Origin: RUG572 sp964386385
GTDB lineage: Bacteria; Verrucomicrobiota; Kiritimatiellia; RFP12; UBA1067
Direction: 5' to 3'
Assembly: GCA_964386385.1 (NCBI GenBank)
Contig: CAYLRN010000008.1
Location: 62,001-126,000, forward strand
DNA: 64,000 nucleotides
Shown: in pieces, positions 16,733 to 25,580 of the stretch
How positions within the stretch are numbered: position 1 is the stretch's first letter
Layout of the letters: every line of letters starts with the position of its first letter
Made by a program: the position numbers and the translations under genes
Notes under the pieces: generated by a model
Told to the model about the DNA's origin: nothing
The model's input: the letters and a program-made list of their open reading frames with translations, nothing else
Database searches by the model: none

Positions 16733-17514
16733 TAGACCGTTTCGACAGACCCGCCCGCCCGTATTCGTCCTGCCCCGTCGCCCCGTTCGAGTGCGCCGGC
16801 GCCGGATATGCGCAGAAGGTGGACATGTGGCTTGCCAATCCGCACGACTACTTCAAGTCCTTCGGGGAAATGGCCCATCGCTTCCAGATGCGCCACCGCT
16901 CCGAGCGCCTTCGGACGATGACGTTCGTCGTAGACCCGGAGCAGCTGGTGTCGCTGACGCCCGTGAAGCTATATCTCGGACGCGAAGTGGTCCCCGTCAA
17001 GGGCTGGGATGGCACGTTCTCCGCCGCCATAGGCGAACTCGGCATGGCATACCCGAAGACGTTCGACGCACTCCAGCGACATGGCCTCCTGGAGTGGCTT
17101 GACTGCCCCGCCGGCGGGACCGCGTTTTCGGCAATGCTGATGTCCGGCGGACTGAAGCCGTCCTTCGATTCATGGGAGCAGGTCATCTACCGCATCCAGT
17201 GGCTGGTGCTGATGTGCGGGATAAAGCTCAACGAGGCCATCGTGCAGGTCAATCCGTACACCGACGAGGAATGGCTCGTCCGGCAGGCGGAGATTCAGCA
17301 GAAGCGCCGCGACGAACGCGCCTACATGGCCGGCCGCCGCTCCGCGCAGGAGGCCTGGGCCGCCGCGCATCCGCGCGAGGCCGCGGACTTCGCGGCCCGC
17401 GCCGACGAGCACGGCCGCTACGTCCCGCCGTCCTACAGGGATGCGGACAGACGGGACGGCGGCGACGGCGCCCCGCGTCCGCCGCGCCGCGATTCCGGCG
17501 CTCCGGTCTGGTGA
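16729..17514 (+). CDS. Conserved hypothetical protein coupled to glycosidase and PTS-like gene
   Basis: 261 residues from GTG 16729, which overlaps the glycosidase stop (GTGA). The first 190 residues look globular with no recognised domain (MWLANPHDYFKSFGEMAHRF, LGELGMAYPKTFDAL-like helices); the last 60 are charged and low in complexity (repeated R, A, P). No signal peptide or membrane helix. The tight position between a glycosidase and an HTH-EIIA protein suggests a regulatory or accessory role, but this is inference only. Confidence 0.65.
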   Translation: MIDRFDRPARPYSSCPVAPFECAGAGYAQKVDMWLANPHDYFKSFGEMAHRFQMRHRSERLRTMTFVVDPEQLVSLTPVKLYLGREVVPVKGWDGTFSAAIGELGMAYPKTFDALQRHGLLEWLDCPAGGTAFSAMLMSGGLKPSFDSWEQVIYRIQWLVLMCGIKLNEAIVQVNPYTDEEWLVRQAEIQQKRRDERAYMAGRRSAQEAWAAAHPREAADFAARADEHGRYVPPSYRDADRRDGGDGAPRPPRRDSGAPVW

Positions 17515-17524
17515 GGTCGCCGCA

Positions 17525-18271
17525 ATGGGCTATCAGCTGATGGACCAGAAGAGCGCCGCCGCGCATCTCCACATGCGCGTCAACGAACTGCGCCATTTCG
17601 CGCAGAGGGGCGAAGTCCCCAGCGTAAAGCGCGGCGAGAGCTTCTTCTTCGAGCACCGCGCCCTGGACGAATGGGCGCAGCGCCGGATGATGGCCATTTC
17701 CGAAAAGACGCTGACGGGCGAACACCGCCTGGCGATGGAAGAGAGGCGGAAGACGGACGGACACGACTTCCACATTGCCGAAATCCTGCCGTCCACGAAC
17801 GTCCATCCCGCCCTGACGTCGAAGACGAAGGCCGGCGTCCTCCGCGACATGACCGACTTCGCCGATTCCACCGGCCTTCTCTACGACCCCGAAACCCTCT
17901 TCGCCGAGCTCGCCTCCCGCGAGGAGGCCGCCTCCACCGCCACCGGCGGCGGCGTCGCGTTCCTGCACCCGCGCTATCACGACCCATACCTCTTCCAGGA
18001 GACGTTCCTTGCGCTTGGGCGGACCGTGCGTCCAGTCTTCTTCGGCGGCCCGAACGGCGAGGGGACGGACCTCTTCTTCCTCATCTGCTGCACCGACCAC
18101 ACCCTCCACCTCCACATTCTCGCCAGGCTATGCCTCCTTGTGCGCGAGACCTCCCTTCTTGCGGACTTGCGCGAGGCCGAGGACGGCGAGGCGATGCACG
18201 TCGCGCTGAAGACGGCGGAGGACGCGTTCCTCAGGGACTTCGATCCGTCGCGCCGCGGATGCGCACAATGA
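17525..18271 (+). CDS. Excisionase-type HTH fused to PTS EIIA (fructose/nitrogen type)
   Basis: 248 residues from ATG 17525 (GAGGT upstream). Residues 3-55 look like a MerR/excisionase helix-turn-helix (LMDQKSAAAHLHMRVNELR, QRGEVPSVKRGESFFF, LDEWAQRRM). After a linker, residues about 100-245 match the EIIA-2 (PtsN/EIIA-Fru) fold: GVLRDMTDFADSTGLLYDP, then GGGVAFLHPRYHDP, where His148 would be the phosphorylated residue, and LFFLICCTDHTLHLHILARL. A phosphorylatable EIIA joined to a DNA-binding domain suggests a sugar- or nitrogen-state-dependent transcription factor, plausibly for its own operon. No PTS permease is nearby. Confidence 0.75.
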   Translation: MGYQLMDQKSAAAHLHMRVNELRHFAQRGEVPSVKRGESFFFEHRALDEWAQRRMMAISEKTLTGEHRLAMEERRKTDGHDFHIAEILPSTNVHPALTSKTKAGVLRDMTDFADSTGLLYDPETLFAELASREEAASTATGGGVAFLHPRYHDPYLFQETFLALGRTVRPVFFGGPNGEGTDLFFLICCTDHTLHLHILARLCLLVRETSLLADLREAEDGEAMHVALKTAEDAFLRDFDPSRRGCAQ

Positions 18272-18316
18272 CGAATTAAACGCCGGCAACGGCGGCTAAC
18301 GAACAAGGAGACGAAA

Positions 18317-20302
18317 ATGAAGAACCTGCTTGTCTGTCTGACGGGAATCTGCATGGCCGCCGCGGCGTTCGCCGCCGACTGGCACGTGGATTCCGAATCC
18401 GGAAACGACGCCGCAGACGGCCTGACGCCGCAGACTGCCCTCAAGACGCTTTCTGCGATAAACAGGGCGGCCGTCCGACCCGGAGACCGCGTGCTCTTCA
18501 GGCGCGGCGGGCTCTGGCGCGGGTCGCTCGTGCCGAAAAGCGGCGAACCCGGCCGGCCCGTCGTCTACGGCTCGTACGGCACGGGCCCGAAGCCGATTCT
18601 CCAGAAGTCCGCAGACCGGTCGCGTCCGGAGGACTGGGAGGAGACAGCCCCCGGCGTCTGGGCGACGAAGGTGCGGAAGGACCGGATCTTCGAGCAGGTC
18701 TGGAATGGCACGGACTGCCGCGGCTGGGCCGGCTCCTTCCAGGAGGGCGTGAAGGGATACGTCAAGCGCGTGGAATCGCCGGATGAGGGGACGTTCGTCC
18801 GCGTCGTCTGCACCGACCAGCCCAGGCGCGCGAACAACCTCATCCAGATCTGGGGACCGCGTGTCGACGGACTTCCGGAGGCGGTTCTAATGAAGATGAG
18901 GGCGCGTGCCACGAAGCCGTTCAAGATCGAGCAGGTCGGCCTTTCGCTGAACCATTCCCCATGGACGTACGGACTGCGCGGCACGGCGCTGGGAGAAGGG
19001 GACTCCACCGCAGAGCTCGGACCCGAATGGAAGACGATTCTCGTGCCGATGTCGCTCAAGGCCGACATTCTCGGCTCGCATTTCCATTTTTCGATCGGCG
19101 ACCTGATGCCGGTCGGCTGCACGTTCGACTTCGTGCCGCTGGGACTCTGGCGCATGGAGTCCGACCCGCGCAACACCTTGCCCTACGACGCCGGGATATT
19201 CATCGTCGACCACGGCAGGGCGTGGGGCGTGAAGAAGTGGTCGCTTGACGCGCTGCAGAAGCCGCTGGACTTCTGGGACGACCGCGCGCACGAGCGCGTG
19301 TACGTTCGCTTCGACGGCAATCCGGCGGCGGCGTTCAAGAGCATCGAGCTCGCCATGACGTCGCACGTCGTCCAGCAGGGCGGCTGCCACGACGTCGTCT
19401 ACGACGGCCTCTGCGTCCGCTACGGCGGCGCCCACGGCTGGGGCGGCGGCGGAACGCGCAACATAGTCATCCGCAACTGCGACGTGTACTGGATCGGCGG
19501 CGGGCTCCAGTACTGGAAGACGCGCAAGGACGGAACGCGCTATCCCGTCCGCTTCGGCAACGGAATCGAGTTCTGGGGGCATTGCGCGAACAATCTCGTC
19601 GAACGCAACCGCATATGGCAGGTCTACGACGCGGCGCTCACGAACCAGACGAACGGCGACCCGGAGCCGGAGACGGACGTCGTCTGGCGCGACAACGTGA
19701 TCTGGCAGGCGGAGTACTCCTTCGAGTACTGGAACCACGACCTGCGCTCGCACACGGCAAACGTGATCTTCGAGCACAACACGTGCGTAGACGCGGGCTA
19801 CTGCTATAGCCACGACCAGCGGCCGAATCCCAATGGAGCGCATCTGATGTTCTACGACAACGCCGCGCCGACGACGAACTTCGTCGTGCGGAACAACGTC
19901 TTCGTCAGGACGACCGACCGCTCAACGCGGATGTTCAACGACTGGCGAGCGAAGGACGGCTCGGACGTCGGGCTGACGATGGAGCGCAACCTCTACTTCA
20001 TCCCGGAGAACAAGGTCTACGAGTACCACGTCAACGGACGCGAGAAGGCGCAGAACAAGCCGGGAATCCGTTTGACGCCGGCCAGCTACGGCGCGGGCGC
20101 GGAGGAGTTCGCGAAGTACGTCTCGGAGATGGGGCTTGACGCGGGAAGCGTCTACGGCGAGCCGCAGTTCATGGACGAGGCGAAGCGCGACTACCGCCTC
20201 AGGCCCGGCACGTTCGGGGCGAACCTGGCGACTGACGGCGGGCCGCTCGGCGCCAGGGACATGCCCGGCCTCGACGAAGACCAGTCGCGTCCGCTGAAGT
20301 AG
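18317..20302 (+). CDS. Secreted right-handed beta-helix protein
   Basis: 661 residues; AACAAGGAGACGAAA precedes the ATG. An N-terminal signal peptide ends near AAAAFAAD. Then comes WHVDSESGNDAADGLTPQTALKTLSAINRA, the typical opening of DUF1565-like parallel beta-helix proteins, followed by GDRVLFRRGGLW. The central part holds helix rungs such as NIVIRNCDVYWIGGGLQYW, NLVERNRIWQVYDAAL and NFVVRNNVF. Such proteins are often polysaccharide lyases or glycan-binding surface proteins of PVC and Bacteroidota genomes. Active-site residues could not be assigned. It follows the HTH-EIIA gene by 45 bases and may be in its operon. Confidence 0.78.
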   Translation: MKNLLVCLTGICMAAAAFAADWHVDSESGNDAADGLTPQTALKTLSAINRAAVRPGDRVLFRRGGLWRGSLVPKSGEPGRPVVYGSYGTGPKPILQKSADRSRPEDWEETAPGVWATKVRKDRIFEQVWNGTDCRGWAGSFQEGVKGYVKRVESPDEGTFVRVVCTDQPRRANNLIQIWGPRVDGLPEAVLMKMRARATKPFKIEQVGLSLNHSPWTYGLRGTALGEGDSTAELGPEWKTILVPMSLKADILGSHFHFSIGDLMPVGCTFDFVPLGLWRMESDPRNTLPYDAGIFIVDHGRAWGVKKWSLDALQKPLDFWDDRAHERVYVRFDGNPAAAFKSIELAMTSHVVQQGGCHDVVYDGLCVRYGGAHGWGGGGTRNIVIRNCDVYWIGGGLQYWKTRKDGTRYPVRFGNGIEFWGHCANNLVERNRIWQVYDAALTNQTNGDPEPETDVVWRDNVIWQAEYSFEYWNHDLRSHTANVIFEHNTCVDAGYCYSHDQRPNPNGAHLMFYDNAAPTTNFVVRNNVFVRTTDRSTRMFNDWRAKDGSDVGLTMERNLYFIPENKVYEYHVNGREKAQNKPGIRLTPASYGAGAEEFAKYVSEMGLDAGSVYGEPQFMDEAKRDYRLRPGTFGANLATDGGPLGARDMPGLDEDQSRPLK

Positions 20303-20346
20303 TCGGCGCGGCGGTCATTGCATCGCGTTTCCATCGCCGTCGGCGT

Positions 20347-21483
20347 TCAGCCGGCGGCGAGGATTCTTTCATAGAGCGCGATCGTCTCGGCGCACATCCG
20401 CGAGATTGAGAAGTCGCGGCGCACCGATTCGAGCGCCGCCGCGCGGATCGCGTCCTTGCGCTCCTGCGGAAGGTCGAGCATTTCGTCCAGCTTCGCGGCA
20501 AGCGCGTCGGCGTCGCCCGGCGGGACGAGAAAGCCGGTTTTGCCGTCCTCTATCGTCTCGCAGGCGCCGCCGTGCGCCGTGCCGACGACGAGCGTTCCCA
20601 TCGCCTGGGCCTCGGGGATGGTGCGGCCGAACGCCTCCGGCTGGGCGGAGGAGGCGTTCACGACAATGTCGCTCATCGCGTAGACCTTGTGCATCTCCCG
20701 CGTATGGTCGCGGAAGACGATTTCCGTCTCGTCGGGAAGGCGCGAGGCGATTTCGCGCAGCTTGTCGGAATACTCGGTCCGCCCCTGGTCCGAGCCGATG
20801 AAAAGGACTCCGACGCGGCGATGCTTCATCTTGGCGAGCGCGGCGAGAAGGACTTCCTGTCCCTTCCAGAAGGTGAGGCGGCCGGGGAGCGTTATGATGG
20901 GCACGTCGGGCGAGAAGTGGTAGTGGTCGACCTTCTTCGCGCGCGCCTCGTCCTGCGTGACGGCGTCCGGACGGAACGCGGCGACGTCCGCGCCGCGGTG
21001 TATGCGCACGAGCTTCGCCGGGTCGGCGTGGTAGACGTCCAGCACGTGCCGCATCACGTAGTCCGACACGCATATCGTCGCCTTCCCCTTGAGCATGACG
21101 CGGTTGTAGGGAATCTTCAGAAACGCAGGGGCGGTTCCGTAGACGCCGTGGAAGGTGGCTATCCACGGAACGCCGCATTTTTGGGACGCCCAGTGCGTAG
21201 ACCACGCGGGGGCGCGCGACCGGACGTGCATGAGCGTGAAGCCGCCATCGCGGGCGATTTCGGCAATGCGCGCCGCGTTGGCGCGGATCGCGATCGGGTT
21301 CTTGCTCTTCAGCGGAAGGGTGAAATGCTCCACTCCGGCGTCCTCGAGCCCTTCGACCATCGGGCCGCCCTGCGAGACGACGGCATTTGGAATGCCCGCC
21401 TCTTTCATGGCCCTGGCCATTTCAATCGTGCCGCGCTCTACGCCGCCCATCTGGAGCGACGGAAGGATCTGCAGAATCTTCAT
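20347..21483 (-). CDS. GT4-type glycosyltransferase
   Basis: 378 residues from ATG 21483. It has the two-Rossmann GT-B layout of GT4 enzymes: N-terminal LQILPSLQMGGVERGTIEMA, a central sugar-nucleotide domain opening at ITLPGRLTFWKGQEVLLAAL, and the E-x7-E-type motif in QPEAFGRTIPEAQAMGT, followed by GKTGFLVPPGDADALAAKL. It probably adds a sugar in LPS, capsule or glycoprotein synthesis at the cytoplasmic face. The -10 element TATAAT ends only 7 bases before the ATG and there is no ribosome site, so the mRNA may be leaderless. It converges on the beta-helix gene. Confidence 0.88.
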   Translation of the reverse strand: MKILQILPSLQMGGVERGTIEMARAMKEAGIPNAVVSQGGPMVEGLEDAGVEHFTLPLKSKNPIAIRANAARIAEIARDGGFTLMHVRSRAPAWSTHWASQKCGVPWIATFHGVYGTAPAFLKIPYNRVMLKGKATICVSDYVMRHVLDVYHADPAKLVRIHRGADVAAFRPDAVTQDEARAKKVDHYHFSPDVPIITLPGRLTFWKGQEVLLAALAKMKHRRVGVLFIGSDQGRTEYSDKLREIASRLPDETEIVFRDHTREMHKVYAMSDIVVNASSAQPEAFGRTIPEAQAMGTLVVGTAHGGACETIEDGKTGFLVPPGDADALAAKLDEMLDLPQERKDAIRAAALESVRRDFSISRMCAETIALYERILAAG

Positions 21484-21490
21484 GCGGACG

Positions 21491-21499
21491 ATTATACCA
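21491..21499 (-). promoter_or_regulatory. Extended -10 promoter of the glycosyltransferase, probably leaderless
   Basis: Minus-strand TGGTATAAT (TATAAT at 21491-21496) ends 7 bases from the ATG at 21483. Transcription would begin at the start codon. Confidence 0.6.
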
Positions 21500-21504
21500 T
21501 ATCC

Positions 21505-21559
21505 GCGCCATTTACGCCTGACGTTCCTGTTTACGCATCGTGTAATGCGCCATTTACGC
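21505..21559. repeat. Direct repeat GCGCCATTTACGC
   Basis: The 13-mer GCGCCATTTACGC occurs at 21505-21517 and 21547-21559, with a partial TTTACGC between them, directly upstream of the glycosyltransferase promoter. It could be a pair of binding sites. Confidence 0.5.
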
Positions 21560-21585
21560 TTTCTGGAATCCTCCTCCTCATGCAT

Positions 21586-21893
21586 CGCCCCGGGCATTCG
21601 CATTTCACCATGGCTCGCCCCTGTGGTCTTGCGCCCCGGGCATTCGCCTTGCGGGCGCGGTTTCGGCGAAAAGGCGCATTGCTACAGCGCGACGATCCGC
21701 CCAACCCCCTCCATCAGGGTTTTGCATGCCATGGCTTTGTCCGCCTTTTTGCCCACCATGGTCTTGCGCATAATGCCTTGCGCCCCGGGCATTCGCCTTG
21801 CGGGCGCAGTTTCCGCGAAATGCGCAATGCGGGAATGCGGCATTCCGCGCGATACCCTCCATCAGAGTTTTGCACATCTGGTTTTGCATGGCA
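21586..21893. repeat. Tandem-like repeat region upstream of glutamine synthetase
   Basis: CGCCCCGGGCATTCGC occurs three times (21586, 21632, 21781). The second and third copies continue into CTTGCGGGCGC and GTTTC-GCGAAA, and each is followed by CCCTCCATCAG-GTTTTGCA (around 21706 and 21853) at a period near 149 bases. A further ACCATGG/TCTTGCG unit is repeated. Antisense frames here simply translate the repeat. No gene is supported; this 480-base gap is a repeat array and possible regulatory region ahead of glnN. Confidence 0.65.
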
Positions 21894-21962
21894 CGTTTTC
21901 TGCTACTGATTTGCCAACGACCTGCCAATGCCAATGAAACCGCAGACAAAGGAACCTGCAGA

Positions 21963-24023
21963 ATGAACGAATCGATCGACTATGCCGTGGACGTGTTCGA
22001 CGCCAGGGCGATGAAGGAGTATCTTCCCAAGGCCACTTGCCGGAAGCTTCTCGCCACGATCGAGGAGGGGCAGCCGCTCGACCCTGCCATTGCGGGGGAC
22101 GTCGCGCACGCGATGAAGGAATGGGCGATCGCCCGCGGCGCGACGCACTACACGCACTGGTTCCAGCCGATGACGGGGACGACGGCGGAGAAGCACGACG
22201 CATTTTTGGACGTCGAGAACGGCGAGCCGGTGATGACGTTTTCCGGCAAGAACCTTGTCGTGGGCGAACCAGACGCCTCCAGTTTCCCGTCCGGCGGTCT
22301 TCGCTCCACCTTCGAGGCCCGCGGCTACACGGCATGGGACCCCACGTCGCCGGCGTTCATCAAGCGCGGGGACAACGGCGCCACGCTCTGCATCCCCACG
22401 GCGTTCTGCTCCTATTCGGGCGAGGCCCTTGACCGCAAGACGCCTCTTCTGCGCTCCATCCAGGCCCTTCAGAAGGCGACGAAGAGGCTGATGTCCTGCT
22501 TCGGGCTTCCCGACGACCGCGTGACGGTGACGCTGGGCGTGGAACAGGAGTACTTTCTCGTGGACAGGAAGTACTTCGACCGCCGTCCTGACCTGATCCA
22601 GTGCGGCCGCACCCTCTTCGGCGCGATGCCGGCCAAGCACCAGCAGCTGGACGACCACTACTTCGGCCCCATCCCGCGCCGCGTCCTCAACTTCATGCAC
22701 GAGGTGGAGCGCGAACTGTGGAAACTTGGAATTCCGGCGAAGACGCGCCACAACGAGGCCGCGCCCGCGCAGTTCGAGCTGGCTCCGATTTTCGAGGAGC
22801 AGAACCTGGCCGTGGACCACAACATGCTCGTCATGGACGTTCTGCAGGCCGTGGCCGCGAAGAACGGCCTTGTCTGCCTCCTCCACGAAAAGCCTTACGC
22901 CGGGATAAACGGCAGCGGAAAGCACAACAACTGGTCGATCGCGTACGGCAGGCGCAACCTCCTCAACCCCGGCGACAACCCGGAGGACAACGCGATATTC
23001 CTGACAGTCCTCTGCGCCCTCATCGAGGCCGTGGACCTGCACGCGGACCTTCTCCGCCTTGCCGTCGCCTCCGCCGGCAACGACCACCGCCTCGGCGCGA
23101 ACGAGGCGCCGCCGGCCATCGTGTCCATGTATCTCGGCGACCAGCTGGATGCCGTCATCGACGCGCTCGAGAAGGGCGCTCCGTCGAAAGGCAAAAAGAA
23201 GAACACCCTGCGCCTCGGCGCCGACGCCCTGCCGCCGCTTCCGCGCGACGCGACGGACCGCAACCGCACGTCGCCCTTCGCCTTCACGGGCAACAAGTTC
23301 GAGTTTCGCGCGCCCGGTTCCTCGCAGAACAGCTCCGGACCGAACGTCGTCCTGAACCTCATCGCCGCCGAGGCGTTCGACAAGATGTCCGACGCGATTT
23401 CCTCGTTCGGGCAGAAGGGCTTCCACGACCGGCTGCAGGAGCATCTGCAGGGAATACTCAAGGCGCACAAGCGCGTACTCTTCAGCGGTGACGGCTACAC
23501 GGACGACTGGCTCAAGGAGGCCGCGCGGCGCGGGCTTCCTAACTGCGCAACGACCCTCGAGTCCGTCGACGCCTTCGACAAGCCGGAGAACGTCGCGCTC
23601 TACGAGAAGTACGGAGTCCTCAACGCCCGCGAACTGAAGAGCCGCCACGAGATAGTCCTCGACGACTACCGGACGCGGGTGAGGATCGAGGGCAGCCTGG
23701 CCCTTGACATGGCCGCCACGCTCATCCTCCCCGCCGCGAAGGAGGAATACGCCGCCGCGCTTGACGCATTCGTCAAGGCGGAGGCGGCGGGCATCGTCTC
23801 CGGCACCGCGTGCCTCAAGGACGACGTCGTGGAACTCGGCGCCGGGCTTGACTCCCTCAAGAACGCGATCAACGCGCTGAAGGACGCTCTCGCCGGCAAG
23901 GACTCCGCGCGCGTCCTCGCCGCGATGGCGTCGCTCCGCGTGTCCGCCGACAAGCTGGAGAAGCGCGTCGCCGACTCAAGATGGCCGCTTCCCAAGTACG
24001 GCGACATGCTGTTCAAGTACTGA
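21963..24023 (+). CDS. glnN: Glutamine synthetase type III
   Basis: 686 residues from ATG 21963 (AAAGGAACCTGCAGA upstream), matching the roughly 700-residue GSIII class rather than the 450-residue GSI. It condenses glutamate and ammonia with ATP. Signatures include THYTHWFQPMTGTTAEKHD and VTVTLGVEQEYFLVD early on, ETRHNEAAPAQFE-like KTRHNEAAPAQFELAPIFEE in the middle, HEKPYAGINGSGKHNNWS (ATP/glutamate loop) and NRTSPFAFTGNKFEFRAPG. The C-terminal helical extension is full length. GSIII is common in Bacteroidota, PVC and some cyanobacteria. The gene stands alone, after an unusual repeat region. Confidence 0.95.
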   Translation: MNESIDYAVDVFDARAMKEYLPKATCRKLLATIEEGQPLDPAIAGDVAHAMKEWAIARGATHYTHWFQPMTGTTAEKHDAFLDVENGEPVMTFSGKNLVVGEPDASSFPSGGLRSTFEARGYTAWDPTSPAFIKRGDNGATLCIPTAFCSYSGEALDRKTPLLRSIQALQKATKRLMSCFGLPDDRVTVTLGVEQEYFLVDRKYFDRRPDLIQCGRTLFGAMPAKHQQLDDHYFGPIPRRVLNFMHEVERELWKLGIPAKTRHNEAAPAQFELAPIFEEQNLAVDHNMLVMDVLQAVAAKNGLVCLLHEKPYAGINGSGKHNNWSIAYGRRNLLNPGDNPEDNAIFLTVLCALIEAVDLHADLLRLAVASAGNDHRLGANEAPPAIVSMYLGDQLDAVIDALEKGAPSKGKKKNTLRLGADALPPLPRDATDRNRTSPFAFTGNKFEFRAPGSSQNSSGPNVVLNLIAAEAFDKMSDAISSFGQKGFHDRLQEHLQGILKAHKRVLFSGDGYTDDWLKEAARRGLPNCATTLESVDAFDKPENVALYEKYGVLNARELKSRHEIVLDDYRTRVRIEGSLALDMAATLILPAAKEEYAAALDAFVKAEAAGIVSGTACLKDDVVELGAGLDSLKNAINALKDALAGKDSARVLAAMASLRVSADKLEKRVADSRWPLPKYGDMLFKY

Positions 24024-24305
24024 ATGTCGTCAGTGCGGGAACGACGCCGGAATTTCGTGCGGACAGGTCCGGCGGCTCTGCTGGTCGTGGCCGCGGGGGA
24101 AGCCGCGGAAAACAGGCTGGTGGCCGATGGCTCGCGATGCAGTTACGGCCGCCAGCGCTTGCCTGATGCGCGAAGCGCTTCCTGCTGCTTTCGATAGGCT
24201 TCGACCTCCTCGTCCGATTTTCGGATGGTTTCCTCAAGGTCGATAGGTTCGGACAGACGCTCAAGCCGAGGGCGTCTTCTATTTCTGTCAACCTCCCAGT
24301 GCAAG

Positions 24306-24335
24306 AACCACCGCATTTATATAAATGCGGTGGTT
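24306..24335. repeat. Perfect 30-bp palindrome
   Basis: AACCACCGCATTTAT followed immediately by its reverse complement. No T-run follows, so it is not a standard terminator. CCGCATTTA is also found in the repeat at 29760. Confidence 0.8.
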
Positions 24336-24378
24336 GGGGAGACGTGAAGCCAAACAGATTGTGGAAGCGTCGGCCGGT

Positions 24379-24424
24379 TGTCAGAGTAGATGCGACTACT
24401 TTGATCGCATTCACTTTGACAAGA
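24379..24424. repeat. Left boundary hairpin of the restriction system
   Basis: TTGTCAGAGTAGATGCG (24379-24395) and CGCATTCACTTTGACAA (24407-24423) are imperfect inverted copies (14 of 17). Nearly the same word pair recurs at 29715-29778 just after the restriction genes, so the two hairpins bracket the module. Confidence 0.7.
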
Positions 24425-24475
24425 TACAAAGGGTAGACTCCAGGTCGAAACCGTATCGCGAGTCGGGGCAGACTG

Positions 24476-24484
24476 TGGTATACT
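24476..24484 (+). promoter_or_regulatory. Extended -10 promoter of the restriction system
   Basis: TGGTATACT (TATACT 24479-24484), 58 bases before the first gene. No good -35. Confidence 0.5.
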
Positions 24485-24542
24485 TTTCCGCGTTTCCGTA
24501 ATAGGCGATTGGCAGAATGGAAGCGCCGAAAGAGAAAGTTCA

Positions 24543-25580
24543 ATGATCGATTGCGACATCCACGAGTGGAAATTTCCGAAGAGCGTGCTGGACGTCTTGC
24601 TGAAAGACCGTTCGACAGGCCGCAATCTCATTTGGGGCACGGACGACTACGCAGACCGGGGCGAGGGGTTTGGAGAACGCGACGAGATCCGCCTTGAGCA
24701 GATTGCCGACAGGGACGACCCGGTCATCCGCCCTCGCGTCTACAAGGCCGCCGCAGAGCAGCGCCGCCGCTCCGTCAACCGCGCCGAGGTCTTCACGCCG
24801 TCATGGATCTGCAACCTCCAGAACAATCTCGTGGATGCCTCGTGGTTCGACTGGGAGAAGCCCGGCTCAAGCCCTTTCAACACGGAACTGAAGAACTTCG
24901 ACCCTCAGACGGAACTCGGCTGGCGTTCGACCTGCGGCAGGAAGCGCATCGCGTTCCCACGCGGAAAGACATGGGAGGACTACGTGCGCGCGCCGCGCAT
25001 GGAGATAACCTGCGGCGAGGCGCCGTATCTCGCAAGCCGCTACGACGCCGTGACCGGACGCATGATTCCCGTCGACGACCGCATCGGTCTTCTCGACCGG
25101 AAACTGCGCGTCGTCACCGAACGCGTCGGGCTGGGCGACGTCCAGGACTGGCTCTACCATGCGAAGCGCGCCGTCCAGAGCATCTACGGATTCGACTGGC
25201 AGGGCGACAACGTCCTCCTTGCCCGCGAGAACATATTGGCCACGGTGATCGAATCGTACAACGCAGATTTCTTCGGCGAGGAGAAGTCCTATGCCGACGG
25301 CTGGTCGGAACGGACGCTGCTTGAGTTCGCCGAGATCGTCAGCTGGAACATCTGGCAGATGGACGGTCTCAAGCTCGTCGTGCCAATGAGCTGCAGCCCG
25401 GTGCAGAAGACCGAAAGGTTTCTTGACGGCACGGAGAAGACCACGGACGTCGAATGCCCCGGCTGCAGGAAAAAGAGCTACGACAACCACACGGGGATAT
25501 ACTGCAGAATCAGGAACTGGCAGACAGGCGCCGAGTTCGAGTTCCGCAACATACTGCGCAGAAAGGGCGGAGGGAAATGA
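24543..25580 (+). CDS. Restriction system small subunit (split N6-adenine methylase part)
   Basis: 345 residues. It resembles proteins annotated as restriction endonuclease subunit M. AEVFTPSWICN (residues 81-91) matches the FTPxW segment found ahead of motif I in gamma-class adenine methylases, but there is no AdoMet motif I or NPPY here; both occur in the next gene. A CPGC pair and a further Cys near residues 304-322 may bind zinc. The stop overlaps the ATG of the next gene (ATGA), so the subunits are probably made in fixed ratio. It likely completes a methyltransferase whose catalytic part is on the large subunit. No ribosome site is obvious beyond GAAAG. Confidence 0.7.
   Translation: MIDCDIHEWKFPKSVLDVLLKDRSTGRNLIWGTDDYADRGEGFGERDEIRLEQIADRDDPVIRPRVYKAAAEQRRRSVNRAEVFTPSWICNLQNNLVDASWFDWEKPGSSPFNTELKNFDPQTELGWRSTCGRKRIAFPRGKTWEDYVRAPRMEITCGEAPYLASRYDAVTGRMIPVDDRIGLLDRKLRVVTERVGLGDVQDWLYHAKRAVQSIYGFDWQGDNVLLARENILATVIESYNADFFGEEKSYADGWSERTLLEFAEIVSWNIWQMDGLKLVVPMSCSPVQKTERFLDGTEKTTDVECPGCRKKSYDNHTGIYCRIRNWQTGAEFEFRNILRRKGGGK

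Larger units (their letters stand above)
24024..24542. other. Gene-free interval before the restriction system
   Basis: 519 bases with no convincing gene; the antisense frame spanning it lacks any domain or sensible codon pattern. It contains a perfect 30-bp palindrome, an imperfect hairpin also found at the other end of the restriction system, and a promoter. GC is lower than in the flanking genes. Confidence 0.6.

Noticed and set aside
21605..21949. 114-codon antisense frame in the repeat region before glnN
   Set aside because: Its sequence is only a translation of the repeated units, with no ribosome site.
21903..23648. 581-codon frame antisense to glutamine synthetase
   Set aside because: Coding shadow; composition typical of antisense GC-rich frames.
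24013..24543. 176-codon antisense frame before the restriction system
   Set aside because: It crosses a perfect palindrome and hairpin repeats and shows no domain, start signal or codon bias.
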